The translations under genes were made by a program, and so were the position numbers. A DNA stretch of 64,000 bases from the NCBI GenBank assembly GCA_037367355.1, contig CM074696.1, forward strand, positions 3,224,001 through 3,288,000, written 5' to 3'. The notes beneath the pieces are model-generated. The model worked only from the letters and a program-made list of their open reading frames with translations. It did no database searches and had not been told where the DNA came from. The DNA is from Neoscytalidium dimidiatum. Its lineage: Eukaryota > Ascomycota > Dothideomycetes > Botryosphaeriales > Botryosphaeriaceae. This document shows positions 9,630 through 21,442 of the stretch, in pieces; the stretch's first letter is position 1; each line of letters begins with the position of its first letter.

Positions 9630-12600
9630 ATGGCTCACGAGGGCAGCTTCATGGCCATGACTGCGCCCGCCCCGTCCAACGGCGCCCAGCCTGCGACCGC
9701 CCAGTCGTCCGCACAGCAGTCCTCGTCGCATCCAAGCTTCCGCCGGTGAGTAGACGCGCGCTGCGCTCTGTGGCGACATGTTCTGACTGCGTGGTGCCAA
9801 ATAGGCAACGTGCTTCCCGGGCCTGCGAGGTATGTCTCCCCATATAGCTGATCCGCCGCGAGCGCGACACCCACACCGCGTTTGCCTCGGCACCGAGGTC
9901 GTACACATCTGGCTAACAGCTTCGCGCGCGCAACAGACCTGCCACGCGAGAAAGGTTCGTGCCCGCCGCTTCCCGCCCACAACGCCGTGCCATGAGAGCT
10001 TACGAGCGTCTGCCAGGTCCGCTGCGATGCAGCAAGCTTGGGTGTGCCCTGCACAAACTGCACCGCCTTCGCCATCGAGTGCAGGATCCCCACGCCGAAG
10101 CGCAAGAAGACGTCGAACAAGAAGGATTCGGATAGGTGCGTATGCCCGCTCTGCGACTGCGCTGTGATAAGCCTCCGACTGACAGCACGCGATCAGTGAG
10201 CAAGGCTCCAATGCCCAGCAGGATGGTGTGCTTCCTCGCCGCGAGTCCTCCAAGACGGCCGAGTCGCCCGCCGCCTCCACCACCATCTCGAACCCGACGG
10301 GGCTGAATCTGAGTCGAGACGAAAAAACCACGGTAGTTAACTCTCCCGACGGCATTCCTTCCACGAGCCTTCCGCCCACCTACGCTGCCCAGCAAGCCAC
10401 TCACAACAGTTCGTATGTGCAGTTCATGAAACCAAAGTTTGCCCGCGCTCCCATCAAAGAGGCTGGCCGAGTCGCATACTTGGGGGAATCCTCCAACTTG
10501 TCCCTGCTCGTTCACGATCGATACGGAACCACCGATGTCGTGCACTATCCACTTCCAGAGAACGTGCGTGGGGCCAAGGCTCGCGTCAATGAGCTCGATG
10601 ACATGGAGATCAATATTCTACACACTCGCGGTGCATTCCTGCTGCCACCTCGCGCTCTGTGCGACGAACTCGTAGAAGCCTATTTCAAATGGGTTGCGCC
10701 TGTCGTTCCTGTTATCAACCGAAGCCGGTTCATGCGGCAATATCGGGATCCCAAGAACCCGCCTTCACTACTCCTCCTACAGGCCATATTGCTCGCCGGT
10801 TCCCGCGTGTGTACAAACCCCCAGCTCATGGACTCCAGCGGATCCACCACTCCAGCTGCCATGACCTTCTACAAACGTGCCAAAGCTCTCTTCGATGCGA
10901 ATTACGAAGATGACCGAGTCACTATGGTGCAGGCACTCATTTTGATGGGCTGGTACTGGGAGGGCCCAGAAGGTGGTTGTTTCACCCTTCAAATCACATT
11001 AAGCTCACGCTAACCCTCCTTAAGATGTAACCAAGAACGTCTTCTACTGGAGCCGAGTTGCTATTGTGGTGGCCCAGGGCTCGGGCATGCATAGAAGGTA
11101 ATTTCGCGCGTTTTGACTGAAGCTCCACATGGCACTAAACTCCCTCTAGCGTTGAAGGATCACAACTCAGTCGGTCAGACAAGCGACTCTGGAAACGTAT
11201 CTGGTGGACACTGTTCTCGCGCGATCGTTCCGTAGCTGTTGCGCTTGGACGCCCGGTGGCGATCAATCCCGAGGATTCCGATGTCGAGATGATTTCCGAG
11301 GACGACTTCATCGAAGATGAGCCCGACCGCCCCGCCGAATACCAGCCTGATCCGGTCCACGTGCAATTTTTCATCAACTACGTCAAGCTCTGCGAGATTA
11401 TGGGACTCGTTTTATCTCAGCAGTATTCGGTCGCGTCCAAGTTCCGCCGGACCAATGCGATCGATCTTACGCACAGCGATATGGCGCTCGCTGATTGGCT
11501 GCAGCACTGCCCCAAGGAAGTCTACTGGGAGAAGTCTCGCCACCACTTCTGGTCGGCTTTGCTGCATGCGAATTACTAGTGAGTACAACAACAAGAGATT
11601 CTTTGATGGTAAATGCTAACGGAATTCAGCACTACTCTCTGTTTGCTACATCGTGCACACATGCCTCCGGCGGGTTCGCCAAGGACCGATCCAATGGAGC
11701 AGGCGGCTTACCCCTCACGCACCATTGCGTATCAGGCAGCCGGCATGATCACGTCCATTATCGAGAGCTTGCAGAGCCATGACGAGTTACGTTACACGCC
11801 AGCATTCATGTACGTCTCCCTCGAAGAATTAGTGACTTCGGATGAACTAACAGCCTGTAGTGTCTACAGCTTGTTTTCCGCATTGATTATGCACGTCTAC
11901 CAGATGCGTTCATCAAACAAATCCATCGTTGCAGCCACCGAGCAGAGACTTTCAGTCTGTATGACGGCGCTGAAGGACGTTTCAAAGGTCTGGCTCGTGG
12001 CGAAGATGGTGCACACGCTGTTCGAATCGATTCTCGGCAACAAAGTCCTGGAGGACAGGCTTCAAAGAGCGGCTGGTAAACGGCACCAGAAGAACAAGGC
12101 GCAGAACATGGGCCAGCCCCAACCTCAGGTGCCGCAGACGACAATTCCAAAGCCAAGAGACGAGCTGAAGCGCAAATTCGATGACATGGACATCAATTTC
12201 TCGAACGGCCCTCCGGCACCGCAGGTCTCGTACGAGCGATCAAGACCGCAAACACCAGCCGTCACGCCGTCTCGAGAGATTCACCCTCCTCAGGTTCCCA
12301 CAATGTCTGCCCAATCGCCCGACATGACGCGTCAGAACAAGGATGCTTTTATGGGCCCATCGCGATCAGGAACGCGCCCAGGCAGCCCGTTCAATCCATC
12401 CTTCTCATACCCTGGTACACCCCCAGATTTGTTCCTAGTTACTAGGGAAACGCCAGGACTCTCGCAGGACATCTGGCAGAACTTTCAACCTGACCAGCTT
12501 TTCCCTGCCGATACGAATCTATCTTTCCCGAACATTTCGCCGACGCAGCAACACTCTCTCGTAGATCCGCAGCTCTCGCGCCAGATGCCTGTACATTCTC

Positions 12601-13028
12601 AGAATCCTGGCATGCAACAACACTCGCCCCCGGTTGTCCCCGGGCAACCTCCTTTAGCTACAAATGGGACAGGGGCGATGCCTATGGCCCACAGTGGTCC
12701 GCAGAGCGACCCGAATGCATGGGCACAGATGGATATGATGAACCAGCAGCAACAGGCTGGGAATGAGGAGACGTGGAGCAACAGCAGCCGGGGGCAGCCA
12801 ATCGCACCAACAACGCTTAACGTTGAGGATTGGTATGTCTTCCTTTCCTCGCAACAATACTCTCAAGGCTTCCACCCGCCGGCCGCTGCGTCCGCTGCTC
12901 TGCAATCGATGGGATTTGGATAATTTTACGATAGTAACGGACATTCACTGACGAACGGCGTTTTTGGAAACAGGTTTCACTTCTTCGGCATTAATGGCGA
13001 CGTGAACGCTCTAAGCGGCAGCTACTGA
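9630..13028 (+). CDS. Zn(II)2Cys6 transcription factor, CTF1/FarA type
   Basis: Ten exons by my reading: 9630-9745, 9805-9829, 9937-9954, 10017-10135, 10197-10972, 11025-11097, 11150-11578, 11630-11809, 11861-12832 and 12974-13028 (2763 nt, 920 residues, frame closed). The zinc cluster is spread over exons 2-4 as ACETCHARKVRCD ... PCTNC ... ECRIPTPKRKK. A fungal-specific regulator domain follows (YFKWVAPVVPVINRSRF to MVQALILMGWYWEGPE). The C-terminal third is rich in Gln, Pro and Ser, as in activators. The last exon restores the ending DWFHFFGINGD; reading through instead stops at 12923 and loses it. CTF1/FarA-type proteins activate cutinase and fatty-acid-use genes by binding CCTCGG-like sites in the nucleus. 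I am sure of the class and moderately sure of the subgroup. Confidence 0.87.
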
Positions 13029-16000
13029 AATGAACGCTGTGCTTGTTTAAATGCACGGACGACCGATTGTGCACCGTATAATGGGACATTCATAAAGGCG
13101 TTAGTCAGCGTTACGGCCGTCCCCTTCAAAATCGCATGTATGTGGCTTGCTTCTTTTCTTGTTTCACGGACAACCCGGCTTCGCGGCTATGCGTTGATTG
13201 AGAGCATTGCTTATTTCGGCCAAGGCGCATTTTCTCGGCTGCTAATCCCCCCATTTTTGTCCTTTCATGTTTCGAATTCGCGCAAATCGCGGGCGGGAGC
13301 GGCGAGTCTCCGCTCTTTTCTCTTACATTCTGGGAGCTTGGCATATGTTGGCTCTTTCTACGCCTCAGGTCTCTTCCGTCTCAGGCGATCAGGGAGCGCA
13401 GGTTGGCTCTTGCAAATCACGCACGGAGATCTCCCATGGCGCGACTTATGTAGTCGGTACCGCGTACTGGTTCAAAACGGGAACAAGTAGAGGGGGGGAG
13501 GGAAAGCATGGGCTAAGATAGGCTCAGCCATTCGAGACCCACTTTACTTTCTTCGGCAACGAGAGTATCCGCATAATCGGGAACGTAGGCCTGGCGTATC
13601 TCGTAATTTATCTCAACCCTCTTTTGCAGTAAGAAAGTCAATAAGCGGGATGAAGCATCATTTTCGTTGTCGGGACTGCGGGAAACCGGGTTCGCGGAGA
13701 TCACCGCGCAGATCGACATAATCGTACTGTTACGCTCGTGTGGGCGTATGTACCTGAGAGCTACGGTACCGCCGCGCGGCGGGGCGGGGGGATTGTATTA
13801 CGGGGGGACAAGCAGCAGCATCCATGTCCGGCACCGGAGTCTAGGTTACTACCGGAGTTCATCTTTGCCGTTCCCTCCATCTTCCTCACCCCATTTCCGC
13901 AACAGTAGCGCGAGGATGGACTCCCCTGGGGATGGAGGTGGCGAACACGCGGGTTTCGTGCGTTCTTTTTTTTTTTTTTTTTCTTTTCCCTCCCCCTTTG
14001 CGTGCAGCGGCAGGGCCGCAGGTTCCCTTGCCCGCCAGATAGACTTTTCGTCCCGTTTAACCCTACTCTCTCCATCGACTAGCTCTTACTTCTCTTGTGG
14101 GCTCGCGCCTGCAGGGGCCTTGTATCTCTCTAACCGTCGAGGAAAGTTTGATGAGCGGTTTCTACGAGAGCCAAGATGGAATTTTCCATCGGCACTAACG
14201 ATGGCAAGAGCGTGCTTTTTTTTATTTTGTGGGAGGGGTGGGTTGCCTCTTTAGAGCGGAGCCGAGACAGGGGAGCGAGAGAGGAGAGAGGGAGGGACGC
14301 TCCTGCATCATTGGGGACGAGAGTATCGAGAGACGAGATACAGCAAAGAGACGGTTGGTCGTGGTTAGGTTGGAACGCCAGGTATGAAAAAATGGCCTGA
14401 TGATCTACACAACCTTCAGCTGGGCAATAGGAAAGTCATGTGGACTCGAAAGCGATCTACATTGACGGCGCACTCTCCTATCTACTTCGTGTCGTCTCGA
14501 CATGCCAGTTTCGATCTAATTGCATGCGCTCATTGATTACCTTTGCACACACCGTTTTCCTGGTGTTGATCCTCTCATTTCTTTTTGCTCCCTCGCCGCT
14601 GTTCCCGGCCGGCCGGCGGGAGACGGATTGACGCCACCATCGTTGCGGCTTGTAGGGCAACGAGACGCAGGTACGCGCCGCAAGTCCACGGCCACCTGTA
14701 GGATCGATGCGTGAAAGCGCCGTCTTTGGACGATAAATCACGCACTTCCGCTGTTCGGCCCGGTGCTTACCGCCTGATCATCCGTCGGTGTTTCTTTTTC
14801 CGCTCTGGTTGGATCATAGCGGGCGGTCGTCGAACGACCGAATCTCGTACATGCAGCAGGGGAGCTAGGATCGCGGTGGCCCACAGCGCCCTCAAGGTCT
14901 GGGCTCTCGATTTCGAAGTGCCTTGACAGTGATGATGCTCGTGCGTCGAAGCTTAGGCGCGATGGGGTAGACGGTGGCGCTTGGTCTGTCGTTTCCAGCC
15001 GGCTTCTAGTACCCGTCTAGCTTATCGAATATCGTTGCATCGGCACAGGCATCCGTCGACGCGCCGCCAGAAGTGTAATGAGCACGTCCTTCTGCTGATG
15101 GTTTCGGCAGTGAAGGGAAGGATGCTTGTCGTTGGCACTGTATAAGAATCGGGATATAGGCGACGTGCCAGCCGATTCCCGCGCCATTTCTGCTCTGGGC
15201 CCCTCAAGAATGGACCCCAATCTATCTAGGGAAGACATTCTTGTGGCTCAAAGAGCATCAAGGGTTTCGGGTGGCACAGGACAGTGAGATGCTTCAGCGT
15301 TGATCCTTCCCGCGCGCCATCACTTCACTTTCACGGGCTGTCCGCGTGACTTCTCAATTACACACGCTGTAGATCTCTGTACGTTCGTCACACAGCGCTG
15401 ATGGAGTCACGTACAGCAAAAGCAATTACATTGAGCTCTCCGCAAGGTCAGCCACTCGTGTTGGATTGCGGATGCTTGGCTCGTGCCTGGGTCTTGTTCG
15501 CTTGGAGGCTCACCAGCTACCACGTCACGGCCGCCGTCAAAACTGCATCCTTGGGACTCCAATTTGCAGGACTCGGACACGTCCTTTCTCCTCTGGTGGG
15601 AATGGGTGGCCTGGTACTAAAGTAGAGGAGGCGCTGTGGCGGGCTCTATCCACCCTCCCTCTTTCCCGGGCCGTTCTCCCAAAACGACGACGTCCGGGTC
15701 TGGGCTAATCCGGTGAGGGGAAAGAAGGAAAAGGAGGGGGGACTGGCTCAGGCATGCGGCGGTATTAACTTCTGCCAAACGGTATTTCTTCTTGTTCTCT
15801 GGTAACCAGCGTCGCGCTACACGCGGGAAGAACATTCTAGTTTCCCAGTCAAACCCTACGTCGGAGGATTTGGCCGTAGCACGAAGATGCGGCCGTTGAA
15901 ATACGAGGTCTTGTCTGAGGATGCGAGAGGAGGCCGTTGTTCTTTTTTTTTTTTCTTCTTTCTTTGATTACCTGACGGCCGTTTCGACGTCACACGGCGT

Positions 16001-19000
16001 TAGAGCGTTTGGGAGGGCTGGCAATGGCTGGATTCTGTCGCGTGGCACTACTGCTGGTGTGGGGTGGGAGGAACACATAGCGCGAGACAAAACTGTGGGA
16101 CCGGACGGTTCCTGTCCAGCTGTCGCTTGCGGTGGATGGTGGGCTTGACTGCTTCCCGTCTAGTACGGGGACGAGGTTAATCTTAGCTTCTGCAGCTTGC
16201 GACCCCGAGAAACGACCGTCGGTACTCCGTAATTAGGAGGAGGCTCACAATTGCGACCAACTCTCCACCGGGACAGGATAGAAAGAGAAGGCTGAAGCAA
16301 GGCCAGCAAGGCAACAAACGACTGCAACCAGCGCGGCTGCTGCATCGCTCCAGCGTACCGTGAGAGCTGAGGTGGTCGGCGCTTCCTTCCCCCCCAATTT
16401 GCTCGCTTATCATGGCCAATTGCGGAAGTCGCTTCTTCCCTGGCCGAGCCAATGGCCGAGCGCGCCTTGCGGAACCGCAACGGGGGTCGTTGGTCGAGGG
16501 GAATAATGAGGGGCAGCTGTTATTAATTTACGGAGTCAGGTTTGGGGTTGCAGAATTTACTCCACCTCTCTACCTTTTGGGAGTAACAATGTGGGAGTAA
16601 GCGACCTTTGCTCCACATTTTTGGCTCGCTGCCCTTCGTACTCCGCCTAACGCGTACGCACATCACGCGAGACGGCTGACGACTGCGAGCTCGGGCGCTG
16701 ATCGCGAAGCGGGTGGCTTGTCGGTCATCGCGCAGCCACCCAGTCAGTACTGAACAGTCCCTTATCCGATGATCACCGCCTCGGACGGTGCTCCGACACC
16801 TGCAGAAAATCCCTACATCTTCATGCTTCGGGCTCTTTCTTCATCGGAACGGTCCCTCCGAGCATCTGTCGCTCTCAGCACCGCCGAGTGTTGATGCAGA
16901 TGCATTCTTCCAGGCCGGTGCGATGACAAAAGCGAGACTGAATGGGGAATGCAGTGCGCAGTATCAGAGCGTTGTCAACGGGTTTCGCAACGGGGCTCCG
17001 TGCCATCATGGTACTAGTGTGCCCGGTGATGTTTTGCATCCTTGCCGTGCTTTTTCCGTGCATCCATCTCCGAGCGTCCTTGCAACGACGAGGGTGGAGG
17101 AGCAAGGGAGAAATAGCGCGATGATGGGGGCGTGCGCCTCGTCCTGCATACTCTGCCACCTGCTGTCACAGCATTCTGACCGAGGGCAGCGGAATATGGC
17201 CGAGATTTCGCTGCTGGCGGTTGTCTTGGCACGGCAGGGGTGGGATGGTACAGGGCGTGGCGATAAAGCACTTTGGTTGCCAGTATGCTGCGTTGACGGG
17301 ATGGCCTATTGATGTTTAGAGTTGGTAGCGCGTTGCGTCCACAACACTGGCCTGGAGTTTGGTTGGCCCGTTGGTCTCCGGTTTTGGCCCGGACCTGGGG
17401 GCCGTTGGCACCTGGCATGTCCAGATGAGGGACAGTACGTTGCAGCTCAGGAAACTGGCGAGCTACCTTTTTCTCCTTTTCTTTTCTCTTTCCTATCATT
17501 TTTATTGGCTTTTGTGTGAGATTTTCATTCATTGTTCTCGCTGTTCGACCAACCAACCGGATTTGCTGTTGCTTTGGAGAAAATGTTGCAGGGAGCAATT
17601 CAAAGACCAGCTGCGGACGCACCAGGATGCGTTCAAGGCGTGGTGCTAAGATGGCCTAAGACTTTTCTGGGCTTCTCGTTGCGGGTTGGTTATCCGACGC
17701 CTACAATGAACGTCGTTGGGGCGCCTTCACTGACGCCGTTGTGGGGCGTGGCGCAGTCCATGGTATGAGTGATTTGGAAGCGCGAGGGCAGTGGGCGTTT
17801 GGATAAGGAAGCTACGTTGGCAGCTGAAAGTGAGACAGATGAAACTGGGGGACAAGTGCCGCTATGGTAATTGATGTGATATTACTGGGTGTGAGGTGTG
17901 TGTGGGGGGGATTTTTTTTTTTTCATTTTGCCCATGCGTGGAATCAAGAGAGCGAGCAAGCATTCGTTTCCGGGCTCTTTCCTTTTGGCATCTCGGATTT
18001 GTTGCAAACTACTGCAGCAGGCTTGACGCAGCCGTGGTGCGGCCGTGGCGTTGGGGCAGTGCCGGCGTGGGCAACACACCACAAGACGGACGTGTATAGG
18101 GGAGCACGGAAGAAAAGTGAAACTACTACCCGATCGGAATCGTCGACCTCCGGTTTGGGGAATGCAGGAACCCACCTCAATATTGGTCACGCTACCGATC
18201 TACAAGGGAGGCTGCAGAGGCGGCGGCCACGTAGATCTGCCGAGGAAGCGATCATTCTGGCCGCGAGTCGGCGTCGATAAAGTCTGACAATACGGGCGCG
18301 ATGTGCTGAGACGTCTTGCGGCAGAGTCGATGATTTGCCTGATTTGCCTGCGCGAAAGGGAAATACTCAGCAGCAACTCTCCGACTACTTGCTCTTGGCG
18401 CGCGCGCCAGCGGACGCTTAATCAAAATTACCACCAATAGGAGGCTCCTACCGGAGTTGAAAACGGCATCTGTGCTCAGTTCGCATCGAGGCGACATGCA
18501 GAGACGTTTTACTCAGTGGACCTGGTTGTGGGGAGAAGGAGCTGAGATGAGGGTGTGCATATTGATGGTCTGATCTTCATCATCGCGTGTCTGGCATCAA
18601 TCTAAAGTTTGCGTAAACGGGTCTACGCAAGCGACCCAAAGCCAGCAACGCAAGTAACTTGAGCGGTAGGAATGTATGAGACACTATCGACCGGGTATGG
18701 AGATGGATGTACCCTGTCCTGTCGGCCCCAAGGGTATGGATGAGCCGTTGCGCCAGAAGGGTGCAAGGCCCTGGAAACGGTAGATCGACATGCGTCGACA
18801 GAGGCCAGAGAGGAATGACGTACGGGATGCAACGAACAGTTGGTTCCATCTACCGGGGCCACCGGGCCCGCATTGTTGTTCATGTTTCCTCGTCTACTGA
18901 GATTGGATTCGTATCAGAGGTAAACTCAAAATATATCCCAAAAAAAAAAAAGCAGATAACTGCACTAAAAAACAAAAATCACCGCAGATGGCGGCTGCGG

Positions 19001-19360
19001 GTGGGTCCGCGCTACTTAGCTCCGGCTGGGACGCCAGTGGTGTCTTGCAAGGATTTGCAGGCCCATACTGCACTGCTTCTCTCATCACAGCCTAAGCAAC
19101 ATCACGCTCCAATCTGAGTTCCTAGGGTTCCTTCATTCGAACTCTGCAATTCTACTATTTCATGTTTTTTTTTTCCCTCGTACGCAAGACGGCCTACGAC
19201 GGCGGCCCTTTCGCCCAACACCAGGTCTGGTGGTGACGGTATCGGCCCCACGCCAATAGCTCTCTTTCGCTCCGACGTAATGCCTACTTTCATACGGGGC
19301 CCCTCGTAAGAAGTCATTTTCGCCGAGCCGCAATACGCGGAATCGGCTTATTCACCCTCT
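13029..19360. other. 6.3-kb gene-poor stretch
   Basis: No open frame here shows a family motif or a plausible exon chain; frames of up to about 200 codons overlap on both strands. Visible features are homopolymer tracts: T at 13966-13982, 15943-15954, 17912-17923 and 19165-19174, and A at 18940-18951. No tRNA, terminal repeat or transposase fragment was seen. It could hold long regulatory or untranslated regions, non-coding transcripts, or a diverged gene I cannot recognise. Confidence 0.45.
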
Positions 19361-20587
19361 CTACTCGCTGCCCTTCTTCGCGCCGTTGGGGTTCTCCGGA
19401 AACTCCAGGACCTGCGCCGATCAGCATCTCGCCTCGTGCCCGAGAAGAAGTCAAAAAGCATACCATGTCCACCCATCCTCCGCCTCCATACTGTACCTTG
19501 CTGGCTCCGCGGTTCACAAACCCTACCGACTCGTAGAAGGGAACCAACCGGTCATAAGTCAGGATCGAGATGCGGTCTGCGACGCCGCTGTTCTGCATGC
19601 GCTGGATGTAAGCCTTCAACAACGTCTTTCCAAGGCCCCGGCGCTGAAACTCGGGCTCGACGGCAAGCGAGTGGATCGCGATGGTACGGCCGTCCTCCTG
19701 GTGTCCGACCGTCGCGTTGGCAGGGTAAGGCTGTTCGCGCCAGCCGGAGGGCACGTTCATGTCGTCATCCGAGACGAGCTCGTTGCGCGTCTTGGTGGCG
19801 CAGATCATGGCTGTTGCGATTTAGCGATCATGCAAAGCAAGCAAGTGTTCGACACTCGGACTCCACCATACCAAGCAGGAACTCCTTGCGCGCAGGCGTG
19901 CTGCTCTCGACAACATGGGCAGTGCTGACGGTAGCAACATCGGCCGGAGCGTTCTCAGAGGTGGTGAACAGACCAAGACAGAGCTCGCCACAGACGGTGA
20001 GACGGTAGACGAACTGAGATGCGACGTTAGCAGCATGAGATGAATGCTGGGATGACAGCCTGCAGTGCAAACAAGGGCACACGTGATTGAGTGGCACACA
20101 GGGCTCTGCGGGCTGGACCGAAGAGGAAGTTGAAATGCAGCGCGGGCGGCAACGGGCCATGGCGCAAGCCGGGGCTTGATGGTGGATGTGCGGGGGTTGG
20201 GTATTTGAGATGCAGGCATCCAAGGCATACATGCGTGCTTGCTGCCACGACTACGACCTTACCACCTTACGACCTTACCTTCTCTCTGCTGCCGCGCTGT
20301 CCCTCGGAAAAGCGGCCTCCTCGAGCTTGACGCAGCTGTCGATGTACGAGGGATTGAGCGTCTGTACGAGCGGATGCAGCTCATCGCGCTGCTTGCCCTT
20401 CTGCATATCGCGCATCAGCTTGTCGCCCGGGTCCCCGTCGTCGACGGAGGCGCTGTCGTTGTCCTGCGCCGGGCTCTTGGTCAGTGGCGGCAGCCCGGCG
20501 AGCGTGGCCTGCAAGCGCGTCAGCGGAGCGTCCGTTGGCTGGTGGCGCTTGGCGGCCGACCTTTTCGGACTCGAGATCGCGGGGCAT
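19361..20587 (-). CDS. AANAT-like GNAT N-acetyltransferase, one-base frame break in exon 2
   Basis: Five exons by my reading: 20587-20561, 20508-20279, 20013-19872, 19810-19464 and 19411-19361. Arylalkylamine/polyamine N-acetyltransferases move acetyl from acetyl-CoA to amines. Family marks are HPLVQTLNPSYIDSC, CVKLEEAAF, YRLTVCGELCLGLF, the acetyl-CoA loop LAVEPEFQRRGLGKTLL and FYESVGFVNRG. The last intron (19463-19412) replaces a long improbable tail with GGWVDMVLEFPENPNG. Exon 2 is 230 nt; 231 would be needed to join LEEAAFP to the conserved REK|FVYRL junction. One C appears missing beside 20306-20307. A different acceptor in intron 2 would bypass this but inserts non-conserved residues. 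The first intron has a weak donor (GTCGGC), so the N-terminus is uncertain. Probably cytosolic. Confidence 0.75.
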
Positions 20588-21442
20588 TCTGGTTCGCGGC
20601 GTTGATGCTAGCTGGCTGGCTGGCGAGGGCGACTGGGGAGCGGTGCTTGGTGGGCGGGCCACTCTGCCTGCCGTGATGGGATGGGATGGGCTTGGAGGGG
20701 CGCTGGCGGCGAGCTGCAGCGGGCTTGGGGCTTGCGAATTGGGGCTTGGGCCTGCGGGCTGCGGGCTGCGGGCTGCGGGGCGTGCTGGCAGCAGTGGCAG
20801 GCAGGGCGGCGTGGTGGTGCAGCGTGTAGTGGTGCAGCAGCATTACCAAGCCCTACGATCCACAAAATAAACGGCCATGGCTTCTGTCGCTGGCTGCCAA
20901 GGAACGGACGTCACTCTGGGGACATTCGCAGGAGTTCGTCAGTCACCTGTTTGCCTTGCTGCGCCCGCCGGTCGTGCCTGAGCGGGCGGGTATCAGGCAG
21001 CGGGCAGCGGGCAGCGGGCAGCGGGCAGCGGGCAGCGGGGGCAGTCTGCGCCGCCGATGATGACAGCGCCCCGCCATTCGCCTCTCGGTCTATGTAGGTA
21101 GCTCCAGCGCAACAACAGGCAGCCAGTGCTGTGCAGCAACACGTAACAGACGCGCGCATCCTCCTCCCGCATCCACGCCCACCGTCCTGCAGCGCTCCCT
21201 CACCGCCCACGTCCACCAGCCCGCGAGCCTTTATCATCGTGCTCTTCGCTGTCCGCGCGCGTGCCCGACCCTCCTCGCCGCCCTCCCGCCCGCCGCCGTC
21301 GCCGAAACACCCGCCCTCGAGCATTCCCCGAGCTCCCGCAAGACCCCCGCTGCCCGCTGCTACGTTGCCTCACAGCCCACCAGGTGTGCGACGAAGTCTG
21401 CCTCGATCCGTCGTCGCCTGCATACCACGCAAGGAGCGCGAG
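20588..21442. other. Divergent GC-rich intergenic region
   Basis: This lies between the AANAT-like gene (minus) and DDI1 (plus). Three copies of GGGCTGC lie at 20756-20776 and five of GGGCAGC at 21002-21036. The last 250 bases are strongly C-rich and pyrimidine-rich, fitting a DDI1 promoter or leader. The high GC gives spurious proline-rich frames. Confidence 0.5.
21002..21036. repeat. Heptamer tandem repeat (GGGCAGC)x5
   Basis: Five perfect head-to-tail copies of GGGCAGC are followed by a slightly different unit. The same heptamer occurs three times at 9182-9202, and the one-base variant GGGCTGC three times at 20756-20776. All three sites are in GC-rich DNA upstream of plus-strand genes. 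Confidence 0.85.

Noticed and set aside
9060..10379. 439-codon minus-strand open frame
   Set aside because: It lies antisense to the first exons of the Zn2Cys6 gene in GC-rich DNA and shows no family motif.
21131..21442. N-terminal extension of DDI1
   Set aside because: Pro- and Arg-rich translation of a C-rich leader; the ubiquitin-like domain starts only at about 21512.
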